Positions 1 through 8,260 of a stretch of DNA of 64,000 nucleotides are shown here, piece by piece. Below the pieces are notes generated by a model that saw only the letters and a program-made list of their open reading frames with translations, had not been told where the DNA came from and ran no database searches. The translations under genes and the position numbers were made by a program. Source of the stretch: Streptomyces roseofulvus (lineage in GTDB: Bacteria; Actinomycetota; Actinomycetes; Streptomycetales; Streptomycetaceae); assembly GCF_039534915.1 (NCBI RefSeq), contig NZ_BAAAWE010000001.1:3472001-3536000 (forward strand). The letters are read 5' to 3'. Position 1 is the first letter of the stretch. The number at the start of each line of letters is the position of its first letter.

Positions 1-510
1 CCGGACGGCCGGCAGCTCCTCGGCGTGGCCGTGGCGTGCGCCGGGCTGACGGGCCTGGCGCTGTGGGGCGTACGGGGGAAGGGCGGCGCGCACCGGCCCG
101 CTCTCCTCGCCGCCCTCGCCACGGGCCTCTCGATCGCCCTGTACACGGTCGTCGACGGCGTCGGCGTCCGCGCCTCCGGCACCACGCTCGGCTACATCGC
201 CTGGCTGATGGTCCTGGAGGGCCTGGTCATCCCCGCGTACGCCCTGGCGGTCCGCCGCCGCGCCCTGCTCCCGGCCCTCCGCCCGCACGCGGCCCGCGGT
301 CTCCTCGGCGCGGCCCTCTCGGTCGCCGCGTACGCCCTCGTCCTGTGGGCCCAGACACGGGCCCCGCTGGCCCCCATCGCCGCCCTCCGCGAGTCCTCCA
401 TCATCGTCGGCGCCGCCATCGGCGCCCTCTTCTTCAAGGAGCGCTTCGGCGGCCCGAGGGTCGCCGCGGCCGGCCTGATGGTGGTCGGCATCGGCCTGAT
501 GCTCGCCTGA
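1..510 (+). CDS. EamA/DMT-family membrane transporter, 3' part only
   Basis: The reading frame is open from the first base, so the gene begins outside the window; the last 169 residues are visible. They are mostly hydrophobic, with several membrane-spanning stretches separated by short basic loops, and end in a TM segment after an F-K-E-R loop, the arrangement of the second EamA repeat of drug/metabolite (DMT) exporters. The family moves small metabolites or drugs across the cytoplasmic membrane; the substrate cannot be told from sequence. The stop is followed 24 bases later by the stop of a convergent gene. The family call is good; which DMT subgroup is unknown because the N-terminal half is missing. 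Confidence 0.75.
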   Translation, partial: PDGRQLLGVAVACAGLTGLALWGVRGKGGAHRPALLAALATGLSIALYTVVDGVGVRASGTTLGYIAWLMVLEGLVIPAYALAVRRRALLPALRPHAARGLLGAALSVAAYALVLWAQTRAPLAPIAALRESSIIVGAAIGALFFKERFGGPRVAAAGLMVVGIGLMLA

Positions 511-534
511 CCCGGGATCAGCCGCCGCCCGTCC

Positions 535-966
535 CTACGGTTCTCCTCGCACCGCCACCTCTGCCCAGACGACCTTGCCGGGCCCCTGTCGGTCACCGAT
601 GCCCCATTCGGCCGCCAGGGAGTCGACGAGGGGCAGGCCCCAGCCCCCTTCGACCCCGTCGAGGCCTTCGGCCGGAAGGCCCATCAGCGGACGCGTCTCC
701 GACGCGTCGTGCACCTCGATGCGCAGCAGCGGCCCCACGCGCGAGAAACGGGTCTCGATCTCCCTGCCGGGGACCCTCGCGTGCCGCACCGCGTTGGTCA
801 GCATCTCGGACAGCAGCAGCCCGGCGACGTCCGCGACGGCGCCCCACTCCCAGCGCTCCAGTGTGCGGCGCAAGTCGCGGCGAGCCACCGGAACGCTCCT
901 GGCGACGTACCGCCAGCGCAGCACCACGGTCTCGTCGTCCGGGGTCACCCCATGCGCTTCCGTCAC
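535..966 (-). CDS. ATP-binding anti-sigma-factor-like protein (HATPase_c, RsbW type)
   Basis: A 143-residue protein with the GHKL ATPase boxes in order: an N box (E54 to N58 in EMLTNAVRHAR), a G1 box around D87, and a G2 box GGWGLPLV at 107-114. Single-domain proteins like this are abundant in Streptomyces; some are anti-sigma kinases of the RsbW/SpoIIAB type, while for many the partner is unknown. The GTG start at 966 is preferred over the longer frame (to 984) because AAGGAG lies six bases upstream. It is divergent from a GntR regulator, and three palindromes lie between them, so it is probably a target of that regulator. No partner anti-anti-sigma gene is adjacent. Confidence 0.8.
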   Translation of the reverse strand: MTEAHGVTPDDETVVLRWRYVARSVPVARRDLRRTLERWEWGAVADVAGLLLSEMLTNAVRHARVPGREIETRFSRVGPLLRIEVHDASETRPLMGLPAEGLDGVEGGWGLPLVDSLAAEWGIGDRQGPGKVVWAEVAVRGEP

Positions 967-993
967 TCCAGACTCCTTACACACAGTCAGCGA

Positions 994-1068
994 CAGTCCC
1001 AGGACTGCCGACCCCTAGAGTCCTAGATTGGGTCCACAGTCCTGGGACTGTCAACAATCCTGGGACTG
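994..1068. promoter_or_regulatory. Three-copy palindromic operator array (probable GntR sites)
   Basis: The 14-base palindrome CAGTCCTGGGACTG occurs at 1037-1050, its reverse complement at 994-1007, and a one-mismatch copy (CAATCCTGGGACTG) at 1055-1068. The second and third copies are 18 bases apart. They fill the divergent gap between the ATPase gene and the GntR gene, whose UTRA-type regulator is the obvious ligand-responsive binder. The palindromes are seen directly; regulator binding is inference. Confidence 0.7.
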
Positions 1069-1099
1069 TGTTTGACTGCGGGCGACGAAAGGAGCTGGT

Positions 1100-1891
1100 G
1101 TGGCACCCAAGTGGCGGGAGCTGGCGGACAGGCTCGCGGAGCGGATCCGGGCCGGCGAGTGGGCCGCCGGGCAGCGGCTTCCGCACATCCGGGAGCTTGT
1201 GGAGGCCGGCGAAGGCTCGAAGTCCACCGTCCACGCCGCCTACAAGGCCCTGGAGGCGGAGGGGCTCGTGACGTCCTCGCGCGGGCACGGCACCGTCGTC
1301 CGGGAGCACGTGCCACTGAAGCGGCTCGGGATCGCCCGGTACGACAAGGCGAAGTGGCGTGACGGGGACGAGGTCGCCTTCGTCGCCGACCGCGTGGCGT
1401 CCGGCCGGTCGTACCGGCGCGGCGACCAGACGCAGACCGTGGAACGGGTGCCCGCTCCGCCGCTCGTCGCCGACGCGCTGGGCGTGCCCGAGGGCGCCGA
1501 CGTCTACGTCCGCGCTCGCCTGGTGAAGGAGAACGGTCGGCCGACGCACACGCTCACCAGCTACTACCGGCCCGAACACGTCCTGGGCACCCGGCTCGTC
1601 GACCCCTCTCCCGGGCCCGCCGGCCGGGGCGGCGGCTTCCGCGTGCTCTACGACGCGGGGTACGAGATCGACCGCATGCGGGAGGAACTGCGCTCACGCG
1701 CGGCCACGCCGGAGGAGACGGCGCATCTCCAACTGGCGCCCGGCGAGTGGGTGGTGGAACTGCACCGCACCGCGTACACCGCCGACGGCACGGTCGTGGA
1801 GTTCGCCGTGGGCGTCCACGCGGCGACCCGTTTCGCCTGGACGTACGACTTCCAGGTCCCCGACAGCGCGAAGCCGGGGGCGGACCGGTGA
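1100..1891 (+). CDS. GntR-family regulator, HutC/UTRA type
   Basis: A 263-residue regulator with an N-terminal winged helix (about 1-70, beginning APKWRELADRLAERI and including the SKSTVHAAYKALEAEGLV recognition region) and a C-terminal UTRA effector domain (about 95-250). UTRA domains bind small molecules and alter DNA binding. GTG at 1100 is supported by AAAGGAG at 1088-1094. Its stop overlaps the start of the YdcF-like gene (GTGA), so the two are translationally coupled. The operator array directly upstream suggests autoregulation and control of the divergent ATPase gene. The effector is unknown. Confidence 0.88.
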   Translation: MAPKWRELADRLAERIRAGEWAAGQRLPHIRELVEAGEGSKSTVHAAYKALEAEGLVTSSRGHGTVVREHVPLKRLGIARYDKAKWRDGDEVAFVADRVASGRSYRRGDQTQTVERVPAPPLVADALGVPEGADVYVRARLVKENGRPTHTLTSYYRPEHVLGTRLVDPSPGPAGRGGGFRVLYDAGYEIDRMREELRSRAATPEETAHLQLAPGEWVVELHRTAYTADGTVVEFAVGVHAATRFAWTYDFQVPDSAKPGADR

Positions 1892-2541
1892 TCACCGCGC
1901 GGGACTGGGCGGACGCCCGTCTCCTCTGGGACTTCCAGCTGATGGGGCACGAGCCCCGGCCCTGCTCCGTCGGGGTCGGCCTCGGGAGCCACGACCTCGG
2001 CGTCGCCGATGTGATGGTCAGGCTGCACCGGCGAGGGCTGGTGCCGCTCATCGTCTTCACCGGGGCCACCAGCCCCACCACCCGCGAGCGGATGCCCCGG
2101 GGCGAGGCCGTGCATTACCGGGAACGGGCCCTGGAGCTGGGCGTGCCCGGGGACGTGGTGCTGGTGGAGCCCCGGGCGCGCAACACCGGGGAGAACATCC
2201 GGTTCTCGCGCGACCTGCTCGCCGAGCGGGGCACGCCGGTGGACTCCGTCCTCCTCGTCAGCAAGCCGTACGAGGAGCGCCGGGCGTACGCGACCGCCCG
2301 CAAGCTGTGGCCCGGCGTGGAGTTCGTCTGCGCCTCGGCGCCGATGGACCTGCCGGAGTACGCGGACGCGGTCGGAGATCCCCGGCTCGTCCTGGACATG
2401 CTCGTCGGAGCCGTACAGCGGCTCATGGTCTATCCGGCCCAGGGCTTCATGATCGAGCTGCCCGTCCCGGCCCCCGTCATGGACGCCTTTGAACGACTGC
2501 GGGACCGGGGGTTCACCCGCCGGCTGGTGGCGACAGCCTGA
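1888..2541 (+). CDS. YdcF/SanA-like (DUF218) family protein
   Basis: A 217-residue protein. Recognisable DUF218 features are the LIVFTG-type strand, the R-N-T-x-E-N-I motif (ARNTGENIRF) and a K-P-Y-x-x-R-R element (SKPYEERRAYATA). The family adopts a Rossmann-like fold; E. coli YdcF binds S-adenosylmethionine and SanA affects envelope permeability, but no general reaction is established. No membrane segment is obvious, unlike SanA. The GTG start at 1888 overlaps the GntR stop by four bases, and this decides the start over longer frames. It is co-transcribed with the GntR gene, so it may be controlled by the same palindromes. Confidence 0.75.
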   Translation: MITARDWADARLLWDFQLMGHEPRPCSVGVGLGSHDLGVADVMVRLHRRGLVPLIVFTGATSPTTRERMPRGEAVHYRERALELGVPGDVVLVEPRARNTGENIRFSRDLLAERGTPVDSVLLVSKPYEERRAYATARKLWPGVEFVCASAPMDLPEYADAVGDPRLVLDMLVGAVQRLMVYPAQGFMIELPVPAPVMDAFERLRDRGFTRRLVATA

Positions 2542-3288
2542 TCAGCCGCCGTCCAGGATCTCCCGGAAGTGCCGGTTCACGCCGAGGAGGCCGCCGTCGA
2601 CGCGGAGGGTGGTGGCGGTGATCCAGGCGGCGTCGGGGGAGGCCAGGAAGGCGACGGCGGCGGCGATGTCGTCGGGGGTGCCGACGCGGCCGAGGGGGTA
2701 GGCGCGGTCGGCGAGGGCGGCGAGTCCCTTCTCCCTGCCCGACCAGGCGGGGGTGGCGATCGTGCCGGGGTTGATCTGGTTGACGCGGACGCCCAGCGGG
2801 GCCGCTTCGGCGGCCAGGGTGCGGGTGTAGGAGCCGAGGGCGGCCTTCGCGGCGCTGTAGGCGTGGTCGCCGAAGGAGGCTTCCGCGTTGACCGAGCCGA
2901 TGGCGACGATCGCTCCCCGGGTCGCCGCCAGGTGGGGCAGGGCGGCCTGCGCGCAGTGGACTGCGCCGAGGAGGGTGCCGTCGAGCTGGCGGTGCCAGTT
3001 CTCGTCCGGGTCGTCGGCGAACGGGACCAGGGCGTTGTTGACCAGGACGTCGAGGGTGGGGAGCCCGCCGATCAGCCGGTCGATCGCCGCGCGGTCGGTG
3101 ATGTCGAGGCGGTGCGGGGTCGCGTGCGGGAGGCCGTCCGCGACCTGCCGGGCCGCCGCCTCGTCGATGTCCGTGACCAGGACGTGCGCGCCCTCCGCCG
3201 CCAGGCGGTGGGCGGTCGCCGCGCCGATGCCGCTGCCGGCGCCCGTGATGAGGGCGGTCTTCCCCGCGAACCGTGCCGTGAGATCCAT
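2542..3288 (-). CDS. SDR-family oxidoreductase
   Basis: A 248-residue classical short-chain dehydrogenase/reductase. The nucleotide-binding TGAGSGIG lies at residues 15-22, NNA at 84-86, the catalytic serine in GSVN (S132) and the YSAAK catalytic pair Y144/K148; length is typical of the family. D40 after the second beta strand suggests NAD(H) preference over NADP(H), by the usual rule. Substrate unknown. Its stop abuts the stop of the convergent YdcF-like gene with no base between. The next plus-strand gene is divergent about 97 bases away. Confidence 0.88.
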   Translation of the reverse strand: MDLTARFAGKTALITGAGSGIGAATAHRLAAEGAHVLVTDIDEAAARQVADGLPHATPHRLDITDRAAIDRLIGGLPTLDVLVNNALVPFADDPDENWHRQLDGTLLGAVHCAQAALPHLAATRGAIVAIGSVNAEASFGDHAYSAAKAALGSYTRTLAAEAAPLGVRVNQINPGTIATPAWSGREKGLAALADRAYPLGRVGTPDDIAAAVAFLASPDAAWITATTLRVDGGLLGVNRHFREILDGG

Positions 3289-3371
3289 GGTCCGATCTCA
3301 GCATCGGCGCGGGTGCCGGGGCCAGCCCCCGTGCGGTCGGGAAATCGCTGGGCGGCGGCCGGATCCGGGCC

Positions 3372-3377
3372 TACCGT
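3372..3377 (+). promoter_or_regulatory. -10 box of a leaderless promoter
   Basis: TACCGT sits seven bases before the ATG at 3385 and no purine-rich ribosome-binding site is present. This is the spacing expected when transcription begins at the start codon. Inference from sequence only. Confidence 0.55.
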
Positions 3378-3384
3378 CGGGCGC

Positions 3385-3855
3385 ATGGAGATCTCCTTCC
3401 GGAAGCTGCCGGACCATCGGCACGAGATCCTGGTCCGCGCCCGCAGGGGCCCGGACGTCAGGCTGCCCGCCCGGCCCGTCGGCCCGACCCTGCCGCACGA
3501 CCTCGTCCACGCCGTCGTGGAGACCGCGCTCGGCATCGAGGACGGCTTCTGGGGGGCGACGGCGCGCGGCGCCACCTTCGAGGGCTTCGAGCCCGTCGTC
3601 CCGGGCCGGCACCGCCGGTCGGGGCTGAAGGTGCTGCGCCGGGGCGGCGACGCCGTGCTGGCCGCGGAGCTCTCCGTGAACTGGGCCTACCGGGTGTGGC
3701 GCGGCCTCCCCGTGGAGGGCCGCGGCCTCGGCCCGGCGCTCCTGGACGCGGACGCCCTGGCGAGGACGGGGCCGCGCCTGGACGCCGCCGCCGCCCGCTG
3801 GGCCGCCGTGCCGGAGGGCGGGGAGCTGCTGTGGCGCTGGGGGACGGACCGCTAG
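3385..3855 (+). CDS. Hypothetical protein, 156 aa
   Basis: I do not recognise the family. The protein starts MEISFRKLPDHRHE, is soluble, basic and rich in aromatic residues, with no signal peptide, membrane segment or known metal motif. The middle reads like a small mixed alpha/beta domain (DGFWGATARGATFEGFEP). ATG 3385 is chosen because a TACCGT box lies seven bases upstream; the longer open frame upstream lacks typical codon use and runs antisense to the SDR gene. The last codons and stop lie within a 26-base sequence repeated 32 bases downstream. Confidence 0.6.
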   Translation: MEISFRKLPDHRHEILVRARRGPDVRLPARPVGPTLPHDLVHAVVETALGIEDGFWGATARGATFEGFEPVVPGRHRRSGLKVLRRGGDAVLAAELSVNWAYRVWRGLPVEGRGLGPALLDADALARTGPRLDAAAARWAAVPEGGELLWRWGTDR

Positions 3856-3897
3856 CCCGGCCGTCGGAGCCGGGGACGGACCGCTAGCCCGGCCGTC
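3840..3897. repeat. 32-bp tandem duplication at a convergent gene junction
   Basis: A 26-base segment beginning GGGGACGGACCGCTAGCC (3840-3865) recurs exactly at 3872-3897, offset 32 bases. The first copy contains the stop of the hypothetical gene; the second overlaps the stop of the serine hydrolase gene. A recent local duplication is the simplest reading. Confidence 0.85.
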
Positions 3898-5065
3898 AGA
3901 GCAGCGACTTGACCGCCCGGACCAGGGCCTGGGCGCGGGGGTCCGAGGTGACCGTCTTCCGCATGCCGTTGGTGACGTAGCCGAAGGCCGTGCCGGACTC
4001 GGGGTCGGCGAAGGCGAGGGAGCCGCCCCGGCCCGGGTGGCCGAAGGAGGTGGGGCCGAGGAGCGGGGAGGCGGGGCCGTGGAGCATGTGGCCGAGGCCG
4101 AAACGGGTGCCGACGAGGAGGACCCGGTCGGTGCCCGCCGACTCCTCGGTGCGGGCCAGGGCCAGGGTCGCGGGCGCGAAGAGGCGGGGGGTGCCGTCGG
4201 CGAGGGGGCCGAGGGTGGCGGCGTAGAAGCGGGAGAGGGAGCGGGCGGTCGCCACGCCGGCCGAGCCGGGGAGTTCGGCCGCCCGGTAGGCGGGGTCGTT
4301 CTCGTCGGGCCTGGGGGTGATGACCTCGAAGGCGCGGCGGGTGAGGGACGCCGGGTCCTCCCACGCCTCCGTGACGGAGCGCTTGGGGCGCAGGCGGAGG
4401 GCGCCGGTGTCCTCGGGGGCGTCCACCGGGGCCAGCCGGCCCACCCGGTGCTCCTCGGCGGGCGGGAGGCCGATCCACAGGTCGAGGCCGAGCGGGGCGG
4501 TGATCTCCTCGGCGACCCAGCGGCCGATCGTGCGGCCGGTCACGCGGTGGACCAGGCCGGAGAGGAGCCAGCTGAAGGTGTGGGCGTGGTAGCCGTGGGC
4601 GGTGCCGGGGTCCCAGGCGGGGGCCTGGGCGGCGACGGCGGCGGTGGCCGTCTCCAGGTCGGTGGCCTCGGCGAGGGTGAGCGGGCGGTCGAGGACGGGG
4701 ACGCCCGCCTGGTGGGCGAGGAGCTGCCGTACCGTCACGCGGTCCTTGCCGGCCGCCTTGAACTCGGGCCAGTACGTGGCCACCGGGGCGTCCAGGTCGA
4801 TCCGGCCGCGCTGGTGGAGGAGGAGCGGGACGGCGGCGGCGACGCCCTTGGTGGCGGAGCGGACGATCTGGGCCGTGCCCTCGGTCCACGGGTCGGCGCC
4901 GTCCGCGTCCCTGGTGCCGGCCCAGAGGTCGACGACCTTGGCCCCGTCGTGGTGGACGGCGACCGCCGCGCCCTTCTCGCCGCGCTGCTCGAAGTTGCGC
5001 AGGAACGCGTCCCGCACCGGCTCCCAGCCCGGTGCCACCGTGCCCTGGACGTCCACCTGACCCAC
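3896..5065 (-). CDS. Serine hydrolase of the beta-lactamase/EstB family
   Basis: A 389-residue class C beta-lactamase-fold protein. The S-x-x-K motif is SATK at 70-73, the second-motif tyrosine is probably Y159 in GYHAHTFSW, and the C-terminal part has an HPGRGGS region in the place of the third motif. Proteins of this size are mostly esterases or peptidases rather than lactamases; no signal peptide is seen, so it is probably cytoplasmic. A GTG start at 5065 (a second in-frame GTG lies nine bases downstream) follows AAAGGA. It lies 31 bases downstream of the ECF ATPase gene on the same strand and may be read through from it. Confidence 0.85.
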   Translation of the reverse strand: MGQVDVQGTVAPGWEPVRDAFLRNFEQRGEKGAAVAVHHDGAKVVDLWAGTRDADGADPWTEGTAQIVRSATKGVAAAVPLLLHQRGRIDLDAPVATYWPEFKAAGKDRVTVRQLLAHQAGVPVLDRPLTLAEATDLETATAAVAAQAPAWDPGTAHGYHAHTFSWLLSGLVHRVTGRTIGRWVAEEITAPLGLDLWIGLPPAEEHRVGRLAPVDAPEDTGALRLRPKRSVTEAWEDPASLTRRAFEVITPRPDENDPAYRAAELPGSAGVATARSLSRFYAATLGPLADGTPRLFAPATLALARTEESAGTDRVLLVGTRFGLGHMLHGPASPLLGPTSFGHPGRGGSLAFADPESGTAFGYVTNGMRKTVTSDPRAQALVRAVKSLL

Positions 5066-5096
5066 TCATCCTTTCGTACGAACGGGACCCATGGTC

Positions 5097-5836
<740 letters not shown>

Positions 5837-5840
<4 letters not shown>

Positions 5841-6598
5841 AGGGTCCGTCCGAGGAGGCAGATCGGGAGGGCGGCGAGCGGGAGCGCCAGGGCGGTCGCC
5901 CACTGGGCGCGGGTGGCGGGGCGGTCGTCGAGGAGCGGCATGGTGCCGGTGTAGCCGCGGCTGACCATGGCGAGGTGGACGCGTTCGCCGCGCTCGTACG
6001 AGCGGATGAAGAGCGCGCCGGCGGACTTGGCGAGGACGCCCCAGTGGCGGACGCCGCTCGCCTCGAAGCCGCGGGAGCGGCGGGCGATGGACATCCGGCG
6101 CATCTCGTCGGTGATGAGGTCTCCGTACCGGATCATGAACGAGGCGATCTGGACGAGGAGCGCGGGCAGGCGGAGGCGCTGGAGCCCGAGGATCAGGGCG
6201 CGGAGTTCGGTGGTGGCGGCGAGGAGCACGGAGGCGGCGACGCCGAGGGTGCCCTTGGCGAGGATGTTCCAGGCGCCCCAGAGGCCGGGGACGCTCAGGG
6301 GGACGCCGAGGAGCTCCGTCTGCTCGCCGGGGACCACGAACGGCATGAGCAGGGCGAAGGCGACGAAGGGGAGCTCGATGGCGAGCCGCCGGAGGAGGAA
6401 TCCGGCGGGCACGCGCGCGCGTGCGGCGACGGCGCCGAGCAGGGCGGCGTAGCCGGCGAAGGCCCAGACGGCCTCGCGCGGGGTGGAGACGACGACCAGG
6501 ACGAAGCCGAGGACGGCGACGAGCTTGGTGTGCGCGGGCAGGGCGTGCACCGGCGAGTCCCCCCGCCGGTACAGCCGGTGCGCGTGGCCCGCTCCCAT
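5837..6598 (-). CDS. cbiQ: ECF transporter transmembrane component CbiQ/NikQ
   Basis: A 253-residue integral membrane protein with about five membrane segments and the T-component coupling region including RRMSIARRSRGF, a form of the A-R-G motif that docks on the ATPase. It joins the metal-binding component to CbiO. ATG 6598 begins two bases after the preceding stop, and the gene ends inside the cbiO start codon; the longer frame upstream is antisense-like filler over cbiM. The cbiM-cbiQ-cbiO order with no gaps supports a single transcript. Confidence 0.9.
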
Positions 6599-6600
6599 CG

Positions 6601-7650
6601 TCAGACCCGGGCGCCGGTGTCGGCCGGCCGCCTGCGGCGGCGGGCGGCCCAGAAGAGTCCGGTGCCGACGGCGAGGGTGACGCCGACGCCGATCACGCCG
6701 GCGAGGCCGCCGGAGAGGCGTGCGGAGTCGATGCCGCGGACGCCGTAGTCGGCGAGCGGGGAGTCGGCGGCGGCGTGGTCGCGGGCCTGGGCGTCGATGC
6801 CCTGGTCGGCGGCGACCTTCTCCAGGCCGTCGGGGCTGGCGGAGGCGTAGAAGGAGACGACGCCGGCGAGGACGAGGGCGGTGACGACGCCGCCGATCCA
6901 CACCTTCCGCGGGCTCTTCCGCGCGGAGGCCGCGACCGGGGCGGCGAGCGGCGCCGGCGCCGCGTCGACCAGCTCGCCGTCGATCCGGAGCTTCAGCGGG
7001 GCGGTGAGGCCGCGGGCGCCGTGCACGAGGTCGGGGCGGACGGCGAGGACCGCGCCGACGGTCAGCATGGTGATGACGGCCTCGCCGACGCCGATGAGGA
7101 CGTGCACGCCCAGCATGGCGGTCAGGACCTTGCCGATCGGCACCTCGGTGGTGCCGCCGATCGCGTAGATCAGGGTGAAGGCGGCGGCCGAGGCCGGTAC
7201 GGAGACGAGCGCGGCGACGAAGGTGGCGGCGGTGACGCCGCCGCGGGTGCGGGGCAGCACCAGCCGCAGGCCGCGGAAGACGAGGTGGGCGGTGACGACG
7301 GTGACCACGCCCATGACGGTGATGTTGACGCCGAGGGCGGTGAGGCCGCCGTCGGCGAAGAGGACGCCCTGCATGAGCAGGACGACGGCGATGCACAGGA
7401 CCCCGGTCCAGGGTCCGACGAGGATCGCGGCGAGCGCCCCGCCGAGGAGGTGGCCGCTGGTGCCGGCGGCGACCGGGAAGTTGAGCATCTGGACGGCGAA
7501 GACGAAGGCCGCGACGAGCCCCGCCAGCGGCGCGATCTTCTCGTCGAGTTCCCGTCGCGCGCCGCGCAGGCTCACGGCGACCGCGCCGGCGGCGACGACG
7601 CCGGCCGCGGCCGACACGGGGGCGTTGATGAATCCGTCGGGTACATGCAC
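6601..7650 (-). CDS. cbiM: CbiM-CbiN fusion, metal-binding ECF component
   Basis: A 349-residue membrane protein. The N-terminus after the initiator is His-Val-Pro-Asp-Gly; Met1-His2 of this conserved start take part in Co/Ni coordination in the CbiM/NikM family. About seven TM segments follow to about residue 215. After a linker and a further TM, the C-terminal part carries a PDGLE motif (SPDGLEKVAADQG) and a last TM, the hallmark of CbiN/NikN-like PDGLE subunits, so M and N are fused. The start is GTG with no good ribosome-binding site and a CATCAT box seven bases upstream. A Nur-like box overlaps the promoter and argues for nickel. Confidence 0.9.
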   Translation of the reverse strand: MHVPDGFINAPVSAAAGVVAAGAVAVSLRGARRELDEKIAPLAGLVAAFVFAVQMLNFPVAAGTSGHLLGGALAAILVGPWTGVLCIAVVLLMQGVLFADGGLTALGVNITVMGVVTVVTAHLVFRGLRLVLPRTRGGVTAATFVAALVSVPASAAAFTLIYAIGGTTEVPIGKVLTAMLGVHVLIGVGEAVITMLTVGAVLAVRPDLVHGARGLTAPLKLRIDGELVDAAPAPLAAPVAASARKSPRKVWIGGVVTALVLAGVVSFYASASPDGLEKVAADQGIDAQARDHAAADSPLADYGVRGIDSARLSGGLAGVIGVGVTLAVGTGLFWAARRRRRPADTGARV

Positions 7651-7670
7651 GTCCCGAATGATGAGCGCTC

Positions 7671-7687
7671 CTGCAAAAGACTTGCAA
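7671..7687. promoter_or_regulatory. Nur-like nickel-responsive operator
   Basis: The sequence CTGCAA-AAGAC-TTGCAA matches the published Streptomyces Nur box form (TTGCAA-N5-TTGCAA) at 11 of 12 specified bases. On the minus strand TTGCAA (7687-7682) would be the -35 and CATCAT (7663-7658) the -10, 18 bases apart, so a bound repressor would occlude the cbiM promoter. The match is seen; binding is inference. Confidence 0.6.
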
Positions 7688-7817
7688 GAGCGTCCGGATC
7701 ACAAGATGCCGGATGTGAGCCCGGACACTGTCCGGGCGCTCGGGGAGTGACCATGCGGCCGCCGGGGAAGAATGCGACATTGAGTGACAAATCGCAGCTC
7801 TAGGTGAGGAGTACGTG

Positions 7818-8165
7818 ATGGCCGCCGTCGAGGACCACGCCCGAGGCCGCCTCATCAGCGACGCACCGGTCGCCCGGGCCGTGCCGATCGCCCTCCGCTA
7901 CGACCCCGGCTCCTCCCCCGCCACCGTCCGCTTCGTCCTGCCCGGCGGCGTCGAGTGGTCCTTCCCCCGCGCCCTCCTGGAGGACGGGATCCAGGAGCCG
8001 GCCCACCGCGGCGACATCGCGGTCTGGCCGTGCGGGCGGGCGCAGACGGTGGTCGAGTTCCACGGCGCGGAGCAGGTCTCCGTCGTGCAGTTCGACAGCG
8101 TGGCCCTCTCCCGGTTCCTGGAGCACACGTACGCCGCCGGTGCGTCGTCGCTCACGACGCACTGA
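7818..8165 (+). CDS. SsgA-like protein (sporulation/cell-division SALP family)
   Basis: A 115-residue protein with the SsgA-family core: LRYDP near residue 27, a PGGVEW strand, the R-x-LL-x-DGI helix start and the VWPC element. These small actinomycete proteins act in septum-site localisation and spore maturation; SsgA and SsgB guide FtsZ. Which family member this is cannot be assigned, so no symbol is given. ATG 7818 is preferred to GTG 7815 because GAGGAG (7806-7811) is six bases from the ATG. It is divergent from cbiM and ends at a strong bidirectional hairpin. Confidence 0.85.
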   Translation: MAAVEDHARGRLISDAPVARAVPIALRYDPGSSPATVRFVLPGGVEWSFPRALLEDGIQEPAHRGDIAVWPCGRAQTVVEFHGAEQVSVVQFDSVALSRFLEHTYAAGASSLTTH

Positions 8166-8213
8166 CGGCGTACGGCCGCGTCGGCTCCCCGTCCCCACAG
8201 GTCCCGGCGCGGT

Positions 8214-8247
8214 CCGGGGCGCACCCCCCGCTCAGGGGGCGCCCCGG
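8214..8247. terminator. Bidirectional hairpin between convergent genes
   Basis: A GC hairpin begins CCGGGGCGC and closes with CGCCCCGG, with an inner ACCCCC/GGGGG pairing. It lies between the SsgA-like gene (+) and the MMPL gene (-), so it can end both transcripts. Confidence 0.7.
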
Positions 8248-8260
8248 GATCCAGGGGGTG

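Noticed and set aside
535..984. Longer start (984) for the ATPase gene
   Set aside because: The AAGGAG ribosome-binding site lies inside that extension and points to GTG 966.
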